Source: Lysinibacillus fusiformis (GTDB lineage: Bacteria > Bacillota > Bacilli > Bacillales_A > Planococcaceae). From it: a stretch of DNA of 64,000 nt. The notes beneath the pieces were generated by a model, which was not told where the DNA came from, searched no databases, and was given only the letters and a program-made list of their open reading frames with translations. The stretch's first letter is position 1, and each line of letters starts with the position of its first letter. The translations under genes and the position numbers were made by a program. The stretch is taken from the NCBI GenBank assembly GCA_030027265.1, contig JASENG010000011.1:88227-152226 (forward strand), in the 5' to 3' direction. This document shows positions 18,766 through 28,709 of the stretch, piece after piece.

Positions 18766-18913
18766 TTCCTAACAGTTTTGATTTACAGATCAATTACCAT
18801 CATTAAGTCGCTCATTTCTTCATCTTACTAAAGTTCTCTTTTCCAAGCTGGTTTGTTATAATCATGCAGGAGAAATTTTAGAAAATGAGAATTTGATGTG
18901 AGCGAGGAAAAAT

Positions 18914-19780
18914 ATGAGTGAAATAAATAAGAATAATGTATCGATTTCTACAAAAGATATAATTCAGGAATACATTTATGTACTTCTTGGAGCAGCAGTT
19001 ATAGCATTTGGATTTAATGCATTTTTATTCCCCAATCAAGTAGCTTCCGGAGGCGTCAGTGGGATAAGTACCATTTTAAATGGTCTTTTTGGATGGAATG
19101 CAGGGATTGTTCAATATGCTTTTAATATTCCGCTGTTTATTTCGGGTGTTTTGATATTAGGAAAGAACTTCGGGCTAAAATCTTTTGTGGGGACGCTTGC
19201 GCTGCCTTTCTTTGTAATCATTTTTGCAAATATCGGCGCGTTAACTGCAAATGCATTATTAGCCGCCCTTTTTGGTGGAATTATTGTCGGATTAGGTATT
19301 GGATTAGTATTTAAGGGGAATGCTTCTACTGGCGGTACCGACCTGCTGGCCCAAATCATTACAAAATATACTGGGCTGACATTAGGGACGAGTGTTCTTC
19401 TGATTGACGGTATTATTGCCATTAGTGCGGCCTTGGTTTTCGATTTGGAAAAGGGATTATATGCTTTAATCGGACTTTTTGTAACAACGAAAACAATTGA
19501 CATTGTTCAGTTAGGTTTCAGTCAATCAAAAATGGTGTATATTATTTCTAATCAACAAGATGAAATACGAGATGCGGTTTACGCGGAGATTGACCGTGGT
19601 GTTACAAAGGTACCTGCTTTTGGAGGATATACTGGCGAGGAACGTCTTATGCTAATGGTGGTTGTGTATCAATCAGAATTCACAAAGCTGAAACAAATCA
19701 TTAAAACCGTTGACCCGACTGCATTCGTCATCGTTTCTGATGCTTATGAAGTCCTTGGGGAAGGTTTCAAAAGAGTATAA
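18914..19780 (+). CDS. YitT family membrane protein (DUF161/DUF2179)
   Basis: 288 residues. Five or six hydrophobic helices fill residues 18-185 (for example YVLLGAAVIAFGFNAFLFP, and the glycine-rich LLAALFGGIIVGLGIGLVF), with the family motif NQVASGGVSGISTIL and KGNASTGGTDLLAQI. A soluble C-terminal DUF2179 domain (about 200-285) follows, with RGVTKVPAFGGYTGEERLML. Inner-membrane protein of unknown function, possibly a transporter. Single gene with the cytochrome gene 60 bases downstream. Confidence 0.88.
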   Translation: MSEINKNNVSISTKDIIQEYIYVLLGAAVIAFGFNAFLFPNQVASGGVSGISTILNGLFGWNAGIVQYAFNIPLFISGVLILGKNFGLKSFVGTLALPFFVIIFANIGALTANALLAALFGGIIVGLGIGLVFKGNASTGGTDLLAQIITKYTGLTLGTSVLLIDGIIAISAALVFDLEKGLYALIGLFVTTKTIDIVQLGFSQSKMVYIISNQQDEIRDAVYAEIDRGVTKVPAFGGYTGEERLMLMVVVYQSEFTKLKQIIKTVDPTAFVIVSDAYEVLGEGFKRV

Positions 19781-19840
19781 TTTTGTTATACTTACCAATG
19801 TAAACCGTAATTTATCAACTATTTTTGGAGGGGTTCAAAA

Positions 19841-20209
19841 ATGAAAAAAGCATGGTTAGCACTAATATTCGGTTCTGCACTATTCCTTGCTGCTTGTGGC
19901 GGCGGAGACGATGAAGCGACAGATACTGACACAGCTACGGAAGATACAGCAACTGAAGACACAACAGATGGTGGAGATACTGCCTCTGCAGGTGAAGGCG
20001 AAGCAATCGTTACTTCAAATTGTACATCTTGTCATGGCGGTAACTTAGAAGGAATGGGTAATGCACCTTCACTAGCAGATGTAGGCAGCCGTCTTTCTGA
20101 AGAAGAAATTCATGAGGTTATTTTAAACGGTCGCGGTGGTATGCCTCCAGGATTGCTCCAAGGTGAAGATGCCGAAGCAGCAGCGGCTTGGTTAGCACAA
20201 CAACAATAA
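19841..20209 (+). CDS. cccB: Cytochrome c551, membrane-anchored lipoprotein
   Basis: 122 residues. Signal peptide with lipobox LAAC at about residues 17-20, then a Thr/Asp/Glu-rich linker (about 22-52), then a small class I cytochrome c domain with heme-binding CTSCH (about 66-70) and axial Met in GRGGMPPGL. Carries electrons on the outer face of the membrane, by family between the cytochrome bc complex and an oxidase. GGAGGGG precedes the ATG. Length and layout match B. subtilis CccB. Confidence 0.92.
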   Translation: MKKAWLALIFGSALFLAACGGGDDEATDTDTATEDTATEDTTDGGDTASAGEGEAIVTSNCTSCHGGNLEGMGNAPSLADVGSRLSEEEIHEVILNGRGGMPPGLLQGEDAEAAAAWLAQQQ

Positions 20210-20220
20210 TTTTTTATATA

Positions 20221-20260
20221 AAAGACAAAGCCAACTATAATGTGGGCTTTGTCTTTTTTT
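20221..20260 (+). terminator. Terminator of cccB
   Basis: AAGACAAAGCC / GGCTTTGTCTT stem followed by seven T, 11 bases after the stop codon. Confidence 0.88.
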
Positions 20261-20378
20261 GAGCGCTAAGATCATGGCATATTGGGTTCTCTTTAACAGA
20301 TAGATTAATTTCGATACAATCTATCTGTTACATGCTAAAATAGGTACTATATGTCAATGTAAAACATGCTAGGGGGTA

Positions 20379-21320
20379 TTGATCATTCAAGTCTCGACAA
20401 AAGAAGTCATAGAAAAATTCAAATTAAATTTAGTAAGTGGGCATGAAGGGATTGGCCGTTATATTACAACGAGTGATATTTCGAGACCAGGGCTTGAAAT
20501 GGCGGGCTATTTTACGCACTATCCTGCTGACCGAGTTCAACTCATCGGAAAAACTGAATTATCATTTTTTGAAATGCTCCCGACAGAATTGAAAAAGGAA
20601 CGGATGCTCAAACTTTGTTCTCATGAAACACCTGCTATTGTCGTTTCAAGAGGGTTGGAAGTCCCGGCAGAGCTAATCGCTGCTTCCAATGAAAACGATG
20701 TTCCGGTTTTATGTACTTCCATGAAAACGTCAAGTTTCTCAAGTAGACTAACGAATTATCTTGAAAGTAAATTAGCACCTACTGCAGCGGTTCATGGTGT
20801 TCTTGTGGACGTTTACGGTATTGGTGTCCTAATTATAGGAAAAAGTGGCGTAGGGAAAAGTGAAACAGCGCTAGAGCTTATTAAAAAAGGGCATCGTCTA
20901 GTTGCCGATGACTGTGTAGAAATCCGGCAAGAAGCTGAAAATTTAATTATCGGAAGTCCACCACCCCTTTTGGAGCATTTGTTGGAGATTCGCGGTATTG
21001 GGATTATTGATATCATGACGCTATTTGGTGCCAGTGCAATCCGTCCTACTAAACGAATTACGCTCATTATCGAGTTGGAAAACTGGGATCCAGAAAAGAC
21101 CTATGATCGCTTAGGGCTGGATGAAGAAAAAATGAAGATTATTGATACAGATATTACAAAATTAACGATACCAGTTCAGCCAGGACGAAATGTATCTGTA
21201 ATTATAGAAGTAGCCGCCATGAATTACCGATTGAAAAAAATGGGCGTAAATGCGGCACAGGAATTTTCCAGAAGATTGGATGAAGTCATCGCAATACAAG
21301 ATGAAATGGATGACTACTAA
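20379..21320 (+). CDS. hprK: HPr kinase/phosphorylase
   Basis: Phosphorylates and dephosphorylates Ser46 of HPr and Crh, driving carbon catabolite repression. 313 residues: N-terminal domain to about 130, then Walker [16 protein letters not shown] (about 153-167), the conserved HRLVADD and the signature [11 protein letters not shown] (about 200-210). The only in-frame start after the upstream stop is TTG at 20379, but AGGGGG is only two bases before it, an unusually short gap; translation from the nearby ATT at 20385 cannot be excluded. It heads the hprK-lgt-ppaX-acetyltransferase operon. Its substrate Crh is encoded 15 kb downstream. Confidence 0.95.
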   Translation: MIIQVSTKEVIEKFKLNLVSGHEGIGRYITTSDISRPGLEMAGYFTHYPADRVQLIGKTELSFFEMLPTELKKERMLKLCSHETPAIVVSRGLEVPAELIAASNENDVPVLCTSMKTSSFSSRLTNYLESKLAPTAAVHGVLVDVYGIGVLIIGKSGVGKSETALELIKKGHRLVADDCVEIRQEAENLIIGSPPPLLEHLLEIRGIGIIDIMTLFGASAIRPTKRITLIIELENWDPEKTYDRLGLDEEKMKIIDTDITKLTIPVQPGRNVSVIIEVAAMNYRLKKMGVNAAQEFSRRLDEVIAIQDEMDDY

Positions 21321-21364
21321 TTAAGGGTTTTGGAAAGTTGCTTTATCAGGAGAGGGGTATTTGA

Positions 21365-22240
21365 ATGGAACAAGTATTGCTTGCAATAAACCCTGTTGCT
21401 TTTTCGATAGGGAGCATCGAAGTAAGATGGTACGGTATCTTGATAGCATGCGGGATTGTACTGGCCTATTTTGTAGCACAGAGAGAAGCGGTAAAAAGAG
21501 GATTACCTGAAGATTTTCTAGCGGATATGCTAATTTGGGCAATTCCAATTTCTATTATTTGTGCGCGCATCTATTATGTTTCGATGAAGTGGGAGTATTA
21601 TGGCGCGAATCCGGAAAAGATTATCCAAATCTGGAATGGCGGAATTGCGATTCATGGTGCTTTAATTGGTGCCGTTATTACTGCTTATATCTTCAGCAGG
21701 AAAAAAGGAATCAGTTTTTTAAAGGTGGCAGACATTGTTGCGCCTAGTCTTTTAATTGGGCAAATGATTGGCCGATGGGGCAACTTTATGAACCAGGAGG
21801 CTTATGGCGGTCCAGTTTCACGGGAGTTTTTAGAGAATTTAATGATTCCGAACTGGATTATTGAACAGATGTATGTGCAAGACCTTGGTACATATGTCCA
21901 TCCAACGTTTTTATATGAATCGGTTTGGAACTTGATCGGACTGATTATTTTACTGTCTTTACGAAAAGTAAACTTGCATCGCGGTGAAATTTTCTTTAGT
22001 TACATGATTTGGTACTCGATTGGCCGTTTCTATATCGAGGGCATGAGAACAGATAGTTTATACTTAATCGGAGAATTGCGTTCTGCACAAGTCGTATCGA
22101 TCTTAGCCATTGTTCTGGGTATTGTTTTTATTGCCTACCGAAGAATAAAAGTTCGTCCGGTTGTTCGTTATCTTGATAATGAGCAAGCTGCGAGTATTCA
22201 TTCAAAAAATAATGTGAAAAATAAAGCGAAGAAAAAGTAA
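21365..22240 (+). CDS. lgt: Prolipoprotein diacylglyceryl transferase
   Basis: Adds diacylglycerol to the lipobox Cys of lipoproteins such as the three encoded in this window. 291 residues, about seven membrane helices. The HGALIG motif (about residue 97) and the Lgt signature GRWGNFMNQEAYGG (about 135-148) are present. The C-terminus is Lys/Asn-rich and cytoplasmic. RBS GGAGAGGGG. Second gene in the hprK operon, as in B. subtilis. Confidence 0.96.
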   Translation: MEQVLLAINPVAFSIGSIEVRWYGILIACGIVLAYFVAQREAVKRGLPEDFLADMLIWAIPISIICARIYYVSMKWEYYGANPEKIIQIWNGGIAIHGALIGAVITAYIFSRKKGISFLKVADIVAPSLLIGQMIGRWGNFMNQEAYGGPVSREFLENLMIPNWIIEQMYVQDLGTYVHPTFLYESVWNLIGLIILLSLRKVNLHRGEIFFSYMIWYSIGRFYIEGMRTDSLYLIGELRSAQVVSILAIVLGIVFIAYRRIKVRPVVRYLDNEQAASIHSKNNVKNKAKKK

Positions 22241-22289
22241 GTGATCAATGGAGCTCTCACCGATGAGATAAAGGAGTTGCAGATTTATC

Positions 22290-22925
22290 ATGAAAGCGTT
22301 GCTGTTTGATTTTGACGGAACATTATTAAATACAAATGAATTAATTATCCAGACATTTATGTATGTATTGGAGGAGAGATTTCCTGGGCAATATTCGCCA
22401 AAAGATTGCATGGATTTCATTGGTCCGTCATTAAAGGAAACCTTTGAGCAAATAACACCTAACGAAGTAGAAGAAATGATTGAGAAATATCGACAATGGA
22501 ACATAGCGAATCACGACAAATTAGTGACAGAATACGACGGAGTCATCGATACATTAGCAAAACTAAAGGAACAAGGTATCCGATTAGCGATTGTATCTAC
22601 TAAACGGCGGGATACAATCGAAAAAGGGTTAATTTTAATGGGCGCCAAGCATTTGTTTGAATTCTGGGTTGGCGTGGATGATGTACAAAATGTAAAGCCC
22701 GATCCAGAGCCTGTATTGTTAGCTATTGAAAAATTAGGTGTTAATAAAGAAGAAGTTATGATGATTGGCGATAACTATCATGATATAGAAGCAGGGAAAA
22801 ATGCCGGTGTTAAATCAGCTGGTGTTGCATGGTCCATCAAAGGAGAAGATTTTTTAAAGCAATTTAATCCAGACTATATTTTACAGCATATGTCTGACCT
22901 ACTAACGATTGTAAAGGAGCCATAA
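22290..22925 (+). CDS. ppaX: Pyrophosphatase PpaX (HAD family)
   Basis: 211-residue HAD-superfamily hydrolase. Motif I LLFDFDGTLLNT (residues 4-15), motif II around AIVSTKRR, Lys of motif III in KPDPEP and motif IV MIGDNYHDIEAGKNAG are all present. In B. subtilis PpaX hydrolyses pyrophosphate released by HprK's phosphorolysis of P-Ser-HPr, which matches its place two genes after hprK. Confidence 0.93.
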   Translation: MKALLFDFDGTLLNTNELIIQTFMYVLEERFPGQYSPKDCMDFIGPSLKETFEQITPNEVEEMIEKYRQWNIANHDKLVTEYDGVIDTLAKLKEQGIRLAIVSTKRRDTIEKGLILMGAKHLFEFWVGVDDVQNVKPDPEPVLLAIEKLGVNKEEVMMIGDNYHDIEAGKNAGVKSAGVAWSIKGEDFLKQFNPDYILQHMSDLLTIVKEP

Positions 22926-22929
22926 TTTG

Positions 22930-23439
22930 ATGAGAAGGACGGAACGATTCCCTGTTCAAGGTGCAAACTCATTATGGAATGTCTATAAAACGGTGTCCTT
23001 TTGGAAAGTAATGAAGTGTTTTATTTTTATTCAAATTGGCCGTATCACGCCGTTTATGAGGTTGAAAAATTGGATTTATCGTACGTTTTTACATATGAAA
23101 ATAGGTGAAAAGACATCACTGGCCTTGATGGTGATGCCTGATTCCATGTTCCCTGAAAGAATTTCAATCGGCAATAATACGATTATCGGCTACAACACAA
23201 CGATTCTGGCCCACGAATATTTAATTGAAGAATATCGTTTAGGCGATGTGAAAATTGGCAGCGAAGTGATGATTGGTGCCAATTCCACAATCTTGCCGGG
23301 CGTTGAAATTGGAGATGGAGCAATTGTCTCTGCCGCAACACTCGTGCATAAGAACGTCCCAGCCGGCAGCATGGTCGGCGGCAATCCTATGCGTATTATC
23401 TATACAGCAGAGCAAATGGCTGAAAGAAGAAATCAATAG
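22930..23439 (+). CDS. Hexapeptide-repeat acetyltransferase, YvoF-like
   Basis: 169 residues. N-terminal region MRRTERFPVQGANSLWNVYKT is like YvoF. The middle and C-terminus form a left-handed beta-helix of hexapeptide repeats (ISIGNNTIIGYNTTIL, then IGSEVMIGANSTILPGVEIG and AGSMVGGNPMRII), the fold of acyltransferases that use acetyl-CoA; the His in ILAHEY may be catalytic. ATG at 22930 is chosen over TTG 22927 by homology. Acceptor unknown. Last gene of the hprK operon. Confidence 0.85.
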   Translation: MRRTERFPVQGANSLWNVYKTVSFWKVMKCFIFIQIGRITPFMRLKNWIYRTFLHMKIGEKTSLALMVMPDSMFPERISIGNNTIIGYNTTILAHEYLIEEYRLGDVKIGSEVMIGANSTILPGVEIGDGAIVSAATLVHKNVPAGSMVGGNPMRIIYTAEQMAERRNQ

Positions 23440-23453
23440 TTAGTTAGGGATAG

Positions 23454-23495
23454 GAATCTAAAAGTGCTTTGCTGGTGCTTTTAGGTTCTTTTTTT
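23454..23495 (+). terminator. Terminator of the hprK operon
   Basis: GAATCTAAAAG pairs with CTTTTAGGTTC (one mismatch), followed by seven T. Confidence 0.8.
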
Positions 23496-23530
23496 GTTGG
23501 AGGTGGGAGTTGTTTTGGAAGGGAGAATCA

Positions 23531-24149
23531 TTCGTAAATAAGGGATTCGCTCGTAAGGAGGCGGAGGCCGCTCGTAAACAGAGCAAAAACGCACGTAAAA
23601 AGGAGAGCCGCTCGAAAGCAGAGCGAACTCGCTCGTAAAGAGGAGAAAGCCGCTCGAAAGCAAGAGAAAGCCGCTCGTAAACAGAGAGAAAACGCTCGTA
23701 AAAAGGCAAGCCGCTCGAAAGCAGAGCGAACTCGCTCGTAAGGAGGAGAAAGCCGCTCGAAAGCAGAGTAAAAACGCTCGTAAAAAGGCAAGCCGCTCGA
23801 AAGCAGAGCGAACTCGCTCGTAAAGAGGAGAAAGCCGCTCGAAAGCAGAGCAAAAACGCTCGTAAAAAGGAGAGCCGCTCGAAAGCAGAGCGAACTCGCT
23901 CGTAAAGAGGAGAAAGCCGCTCGAAAGCAGAGCAAAAACGCTCGTAAAAAGGCAAGCCGCTCGAAAGCAGAGCGAACTCGCTCGTAAGGAGGAGAAAGCC
24001 GCTCGAAAGCAGAGCAAAAACGCACGTAAAAAGGCAAGCCGCTCGAAAGCAGAGCGAACTCGCTCGTAAAAAGAAGTAAACCGCTCCTAAATCGGCAATT
24101 CGCAAGTATAGCAAAAAACTCACAAGTAAATCGAAAACCCACAACTAAA
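23531..24149. repeat. Hierarchical tandem array, 82-nt unit of four 19/21-nt subunits (family C)
   Basis: About 29 tandem subunits each start with CGCTCGTAAA or CGCTCGAAAG. Four of them make an 82-base unit: 19 + 21 + 21 + 21. Copies of the 19-base subunit start at 23590, 23693, 23775, 23857, 23939 and 24021; the spacing is exactly 82 except for the first, which is 103 (one extra 21-base subunit). Central units are nearly identical and edge units decay (for example CGCAAGTATAG and CACAAGTAAATCG at the right end). The array lies between the hprK operon terminator and the his promoter. Long minus-strand reading frames through it are by-products of the repeat. Confidence 0.92.
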
Positions 24150-24281
24150 GTAATAACATCCCTTACCCAACCCACCCATTCAATACTACAAGGTTTTTCT
24201 ATTAACCATTAAAAGGTATAATAAGAGTAGTCGAAATTTTAGTAATATTTAAGTAATGTGTATAATACTCGAATCAATGGA

Positions 24282-24310
24282 TTGACGAATTGATTTATGT
24301 TCGGTAGAAT
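24282..24310 (+). promoter_or_regulatory. SigA-type promoter of the his operon
   Basis: TTGACG (24282-24287), 17-base spacer, TAGAAT (24305-24310), 66 bases before hisZ. I see no T-box or other riboswitch in the leader. Confidence 0.65.
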
Positions 24311-24375
24311 TACTTTAACATATCAGTTCTCTAATTCTCTAGTACACTAAAGTAAAAATGGTAGGAAGTGTCATT

Positions 24376-25542
24376 ATGTCATCGATAAAAATGTTTGAAA
24401 AACCATTAGGAATGCGTGATACATTCCCGATCACTTATGAAAAAACAGAGCAGGTACGCCAAATCGGCCGTGAATTCTTGCGTGCTCGAGGGTTTGATTT
24501 TATTCAAACGCCAAGCCTTGAGTACTTTGATACAGTGGGAAAAGCATCTGCAATTTATGATGCTTCATTATTTAAATTAGTAGATAGCCAAGGGAACACA
24601 TTGGTGCTTCGTCCGGATATGACGACACCGATTGCACGTGTTGCTGCTTCAAAATTATTAAAAGAAAAGATTCCTTTACGTTTAGCATATTTTGCGAATG
24701 TTTTCCGTGCTCAGCAAACAGAAGGCGGCCGTCCAGCAGAGTTTGGCCAAATGGGGATTGAGATTATTGGGGATGGCTCCGTTTACGCAGATGCAGAGGT
24801 AATCATTACAGTCATTCGTTTAATACAAGCCTTTGGGGTCAACTCTTTCAAAATTACGATCGGTCATGCGGGAGTATTAAATTGTATTTTAAAAGATTAC
24901 ACGGAAAGTATAGAGCAAGCTGACAAATTGCGAACATTATTAGTCGAGCGTAATTATGTGGGCTTTGAAGAAGCGGTAGAAAGTTTCGATTTACCAAAAA
25001 CAAAATCAGACGCATTACTGCAATTTATAAGTGAAGCAACAAATTTCGTAACGATTCAAGATATTGAAAAGTATGTACGCAAAAATGATGCGCTTGAGTA
25101 TATGCAGCAGCTGATGGAATTAATCGAAGTGGCGGATTTATCGCAATATGTCGCACTCGACTTTACACTATCAAGTCATATGAATTATTACACAGGAATG
25201 CTCTTTGAAGTTTTCGCTGAAGGAAGCGGCTTTGCATTAGGGAATGGCGGTCGCTATGATGGCTTGCTGCAGCATTTTGGAAACGAGGTTGGGGCAACAG
25301 GCTTCGGTATCCGGGTGGATCGTCTTCTGGAAGTCATCCCTTTCCAAGCACCTTCACCACAAACAATCGGCATCATCTTTGAAGAACAGTTATTTGCCAA
25401 AGCTTTGGCGATGGCCAATTCATATCGAGAAGAAGGAAAACGAGTGACATTGCAATCGAAAAAAGGGTTGGTAGATGAAGAAGCATTTACGAAACACTTT
25501 GACAAACTCGTGTATGTCAGCCAGGAGGATTTAGCAAAATGA
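24376..25542 (+). CDS. hisZ: ATP phosphoribosyltransferase regulatory subunit HisZ
   Basis: A histidyl-tRNA-synthetase-like protein without aminoacylation role that activates the short HisG. 388 residues from ATG 24376, which follows AGGAAG; the upstream ATG 24358 has no ribosome site. Motif 2-like [21 protein letters not shown] (split here as [12 protein letters not shown] and [11 protein letters not shown]) and [12 protein letters not shown] near residue 285 mark the HisS-like core; the tRNA anticodon-binding domain is reduced. Its stop overlaps hisG by four bases, so the two subunits are made together. Confidence 0.95.
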   Translation: MSSIKMFEKPLGMRDTFPITYEKTEQVRQIGREFLRARGFDFIQTPSLEYFDTVGKASAIYDASLFKLVDSQGNTLVLRPDMTTPIARVAASKLLKEKIPLRLAYFANVFRAQQTEGGRPAEFGQMGIEIIGDGSVYADAEVIITVIRLIQAFGVNSFKITIGHAGVLNCILKDYTESIEQADKLRTLLVERNYVGFEEAVESFDLPKTKSDALLQFISEATNFVTIQDIEKYVRKNDALEYMQQLMELIEVADLSQYVALDFTLSSHMNYYTGMLFEVFAEGSGFALGNGGRYDGLLQHFGNEVGATGFGIRVDRLLEVIPFQAPSPQTIGIIFEEQLFAKALAMANSYREEGKRVTLQSKKGLVDEEAFTKHFDKLVYVSQEDLAK

Positions 25543-26162
25543 GTCATTTAACTATTGCCATGCCAAAGGGACGAATATTTGAAGAAGCCTATCAAATGCT
25601 CATCGATGCCGGCTTTAACTTACCTGAGGAAGTTGAGATGTCACGAAAGCTGATGATCGAAATTCCAGAGGAACAAATTCGGTTTATCCTCGCAAAACCA
25701 ATGGATGTACCTGTTTATGTAGAACACGGAGTGGCAGATATCGGAATTGCGGGGAAAGATACATTGTTGGAGCTACGTCGAAATGTCCATGAGCTCCTTG
25801 ATTTAAAAATCAGCCAATGCTACATCGCATCAGCAGGATTGCCCAACACAACAATGAATGAAATTGCGCCACGGATTGCGACAAAATATCCGAATATTGC
25901 AATGAATTATTATAAAGAAATAGGTGAGCAAGTTGAAATCATTGAATTGAATGGTTCCATTGAGCTTGCGCCGATGATTGGATTGGCAGATCGAATTGTC
26001 GATATTGTTTCAACGGGAAGAACGTTAAAGGAAAATGGTCTAGTGGAATATGAACATATCACGGACGTGTCATCTCGACTAATTGCAAATCCTGTAAGCT
26101 ACAGAATGAAAAGTACAAGAATTCAAGAATTAGTATCACGCATGAAAAAAATTGTTAGTTAG
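25539..26162 (+). CDS. hisG: ATP phosphoribosyltransferase catalytic subunit, short form
   Basis: First step of histidine synthesis: ATP plus PRPP to phosphoribosyl-ATP. 207 residues, the short type that needs HisZ, which is encoded directly upstream. Seen: [11 protein letters not shown] at the N-terminus, [10 protein letters not shown], and the PRPP-binding loop [14 protein letters not shown] (about 150-163). Confidence 0.97.
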   Translation: MSHLTIAMPKGRIFEEAYQMLIDAGFNLPEEVEMSRKLMIEIPEEQIRFILAKPMDVPVYVEHGVADIGIAGKDTLLELRRNVHELLDLKISQCYIASAGLPNTTMNEIAPRIATKYPNIAMNYYKEIGEQVEIIELNGSIELAPMIGLADRIVDIVSTGRTLKENGLVEYEHITDVSSRLIANPVSYRMKSTRIQELVSRMKKIVS

Positions 26163-26177
26163 GAAGAAGGGCTATTT

Positions 26178-27458
26178 GTGAAAATTACAAAATTAACGGA
26201 CTCAATCTCTTTAAAGAGACAGCTTGAAGGCGGAAATGAAGAACAGTTAAAAACGGTTCGACAAGTGCTGCAGGATGTTCGTGAAAATGGTGATGCAGCC
26301 CTTCGCAAATACAGTGAAATGTGGGACGGGGTTCAATTAGATGATTTCCGGGTATCACAACAAGAGATTGATCGCGCGGTACAAAGCTTCGACCCTCAAC
26401 TCAAACAGGATTTAGAAGAGGCAGCTGCCAATATTCGCTACTATCATGAGGCACAGAAACGAGAAGGCTACAAGCTTCCGTTGGATAATGGATCTTGGCT
26501 GGCACAACGAATTATTCCATTGGATGCTGTTGGATTGTATGTACCCGGTGGTTTAGCAGCCTATCCCTCATCGGTATTAATGAATGTAATTCCTGCCCAA
26601 GTTGCAGGGGTTGAACGAATTGTCATTACTTCTCCAGCAGGAAAGGATGGGAAACTCCCTGATGCGGTTCTTGTGGCTGCATCTATTCTTGGCATCCATG
26701 AAATTTACAAAGTAGGTGGAGCTCAAGCGATTGCAGCCTTAGCTTATGGGACAGAAAGTATCGCACCAGTCGATAAAATTACTGGCCCCGGGAATATTTT
26801 TGTTGCCTTAGCGAAACGTGAAGTATTTGGTGAAGTGGCCATCGACATGATCGCCGGCCCAAGTGAAATTGCGGTATTAGCTGATGAAACAGCCTATGCC
26901 GATGAAATTGCAGCGGATCTATTATCACAGGCAGAGCATGATGCCCTGGCTTGTGCAGTGCTCATCACAACGAGTGAACAACTTGCACAGGAAGTGGCGA
27001 TCGAGGTTGAAAAACAGTTAAGTTCTTTACCGAAAGAAACCATCGCACGTAAATCAATCGAAAACTTTGGTCAGATTTATATCGCACAAACCCTGGAGCA
27101 AGCCATCGATGCTGTGAATTCATTAGCGCCGGAGCATTTAGAAGTGGTAACAGCCAATGCAGAAGAGGACTCTTTGAAGATTCGTCATGCAGGAGCGATT
27201 TTTATAGGACGTTACAGTTCAGAACCTGTGGGCGATTACTTTGCAGGAACAAACCATGTGCTCCCAACAAATAGTACAGCTCGCTTTGCCAGTGGCTTGA
27301 ATGTGGATGACTTTATTAAAAGATCGAATGTTGTTTATTATACGGAAAAAACTTGGGAGGAAAATGCACCGAAAATTGCCCGCCTTGCTAGAATGGAAGG
27401 GCTTGAGGGTCATGCTCGTGCAGTAGAATCTCGAGGTTGGGCTAAAGGAGATCAATAA
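26178..27458 (+). CDS. hisD: Histidinol dehydrogenase
   Basis: Last two oxidations of the pathway, histidinol to histidine, zinc- and NAD-dependent. 426 residues. Signatures: VDKITGPGNIFVALAKR (about 197-213), IDMIAGPSEIAVLAD, SQAEHD with a zinc ligand region (about 252-257), and SLAPEHLEV plus GTNHVLPT. It starts 15 bases after hisG and hisB follows after one base. Confidence 0.97.
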   Translation: MKITKLTDSISLKRQLEGGNEEQLKTVRQVLQDVRENGDAALRKYSEMWDGVQLDDFRVSQQEIDRAVQSFDPQLKQDLEEAAANIRYYHEAQKREGYKLPLDNGSWLAQRIIPLDAVGLYVPGGLAAYPSSVLMNVIPAQVAGVERIVITSPAGKDGKLPDAVLVAASILGIHEIYKVGGAQAIAALAYGTESIAPVDKITGPGNIFVALAKREVFGEVAIDMIAGPSEIAVLADETAYADEIAADLLSQAEHDALACAVLITTSEQLAQEVAIEVEKQLSSLPKETIARKSIENFGQIYIAQTLEQAIDAVNSLAPEHLEVVTANAEEDSLKIRHAGAIFIGRYSSEPVGDYFAGTNHVLPTNSTARFASGLNVDDFIKRSNVVYYTEKTWEENAPKIARLARMEGLEGHARAVESRGWAKGDQ

Positions 27459-27459
27459 T

Positions 27460-28065
27460 ATGGCAGAACAAAAATTACGATTTGCTCGAATTGAACGCAA
27501 TACTAACGAAACGAAAATCGCTGTCGAACTGAATCTTGATGGCGATGGAAAAGCAGAAGTACATACAGGGGTACCTTTCATGGACCATATGCTGGATTTA
27601 TTTATAAAGCATGGTTTATTTGACGGGAAAATCTTGGCGGATGGAGATACGCATATCGATGATCACCATACGACAGAGGATATCGGGATTGTGTTGGGAC
27701 AAGTGATCCGCAAAGCATTAGGTGATAAAAAGGGCATAAAACGCTACGGGAATGCCTTTGTTCCAATGGACGATGCGCTAGCCCAGGTGGTCATTGATTG
27801 TTCAAACAGACCGCATCTAGAGTACCGGGTTGAACCTGAGTTGAAAGAAAAAGTTGGCACATTTGATACCGAGCTTGTCCATGAGTTTTTGTGGAAGTTT
27901 GCATTAGAGGCACGTATGAATGTCCATGTAATCGTTCCTTATGGTCATAATACTCACCATATTATCGAAGCGATTTTTAAAGCATTGGCAAGAGCCATTG
28001 ATGATGCGGTACAAATCGATCCTCGTGTGAAAGGCGTACCGTCAACTAAGGGAGTGTTGACATGA
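27460..28065 (+). CDS. hisB: Imidazoleglycerol-phosphate dehydratase
   Basis: Monofunctional dehydratase of 201 residues, without the histidinol-phosphatase domain of enterobacteria. The Mn-binding repeats are clear: GVPFMDHMLDLFIKHG (about 33-48), DDHHTTEDIG (about 67-76) and HNTHHIIEAIFKALA (about 165-179). Overlaps hisH by four bases. Confidence 0.97.
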   Translation: MAEQKLRFARIERNTNETKIAVELNLDGDGKAEVHTGVPFMDHMLDLFIKHGLFDGKILADGDTHIDDHHTTEDIGIVLGQVIRKALGDKKGIKRYGNAFVPMDDALAQVVIDCSNRPHLEYRVEPELKEKVGTFDTELVHEFLWKFALEARMNVHVIVPYGHNTHHIIEAIFKALARAIDDAVQIDPRVKGVPSTKGVLT

Positions 28066-28709
28066 AAATTGGAGTAATTGATTACGGTATGGGCAATTTA
28101 TTCAGCGTGGAACAAGCGCTAAAAAGATTGGATTGTGAGGTGGCCGTTTCGGCAAATCCTCAAGAGCTCGCAGCAACAGATGCACTGATTCTGCCAGGTG
28201 TCGGGGCATTTCCCGATGCGATGAAACGTTTGGCTGAAACAGGGTTGGATGCATTTATCCGTGAACAGGTAGATGCCAACAAGCAGCTTTTAGGAATTTG
28301 TTTAGGGATGCAGCTGCTTTTTGAAGAAAGTGAAGAAGTGGCGCCCACAAAAGGCTTCGGATTCTTTAATGGTAAAATCACACGTTTTCCCGGTGAAACG
28401 GCAAACGGTACAAAATATCGCGTTCCTCACATGGGATGGAATACATTAGAATTTAAATGCTTGCCAAAATGGTTGGAGGATACAGCTTTACCAGAAAGTA
28501 AGTATGTATATTTCGTTCATTCATTTTACGCAGCAAACATTAATAGAGAACAGCTTGTGGCAGGTGCCGACTATTTTGAAACAGAGGTGCCAGGTGTAGT
28601 GCAAGCAGAAAATGTTTGTGGGATGCAGTTCCATCCTGAGAAATCAGGGGAATTTGGCGTATTCTTGCTTGAACAGTGGCTAAAAGGGGTGGGGGTGTCG
28701 ATATGCTGA
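28062..28709 (+). CDS. hisH: Imidazole glycerol phosphate synthase, glutamine amidotransferase subunit
   Basis: Class I glutamine amidotransferase that feeds ammonia to HisF. 215 residues, with nucleophile Cys in [11 protein letters not shown] (about 82), and His and Glu in [13 protein letters not shown] (about 190). It appears intact to its end. Its last 7 bases overlap hisF directly; the hisA gene that separates hisH and hisF in B. subtilis is absent. Confidence 0.96.
   Translation: MKIGVIDYGMGNLFSVEQALKRLDCEVAVSANPQELAATDALILPGVGAFPDAMKRLAETGLDAFIREQVDANKQLLGICLGMQLLFEESEEVAPTKGFGFFNGKITRFPGETANGTKYRVPHMGWNTLEFKCLPKWLEDTALPESKYVYFVHSFYAANINREQLVAGADYFETEVPGVVQAENVCGMQFHPEKSGEFGVFLLEQWLKGVGVSIC

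Noticed and set aside
23458..24175. Three long overlapping minus-strand reading frames (178-228 codons)
   Set aside because: All three minus frames are open because the tandem repeat has few stop triplets in that direction; the products are the same peptide pattern in different registers, with no ribosome sites.
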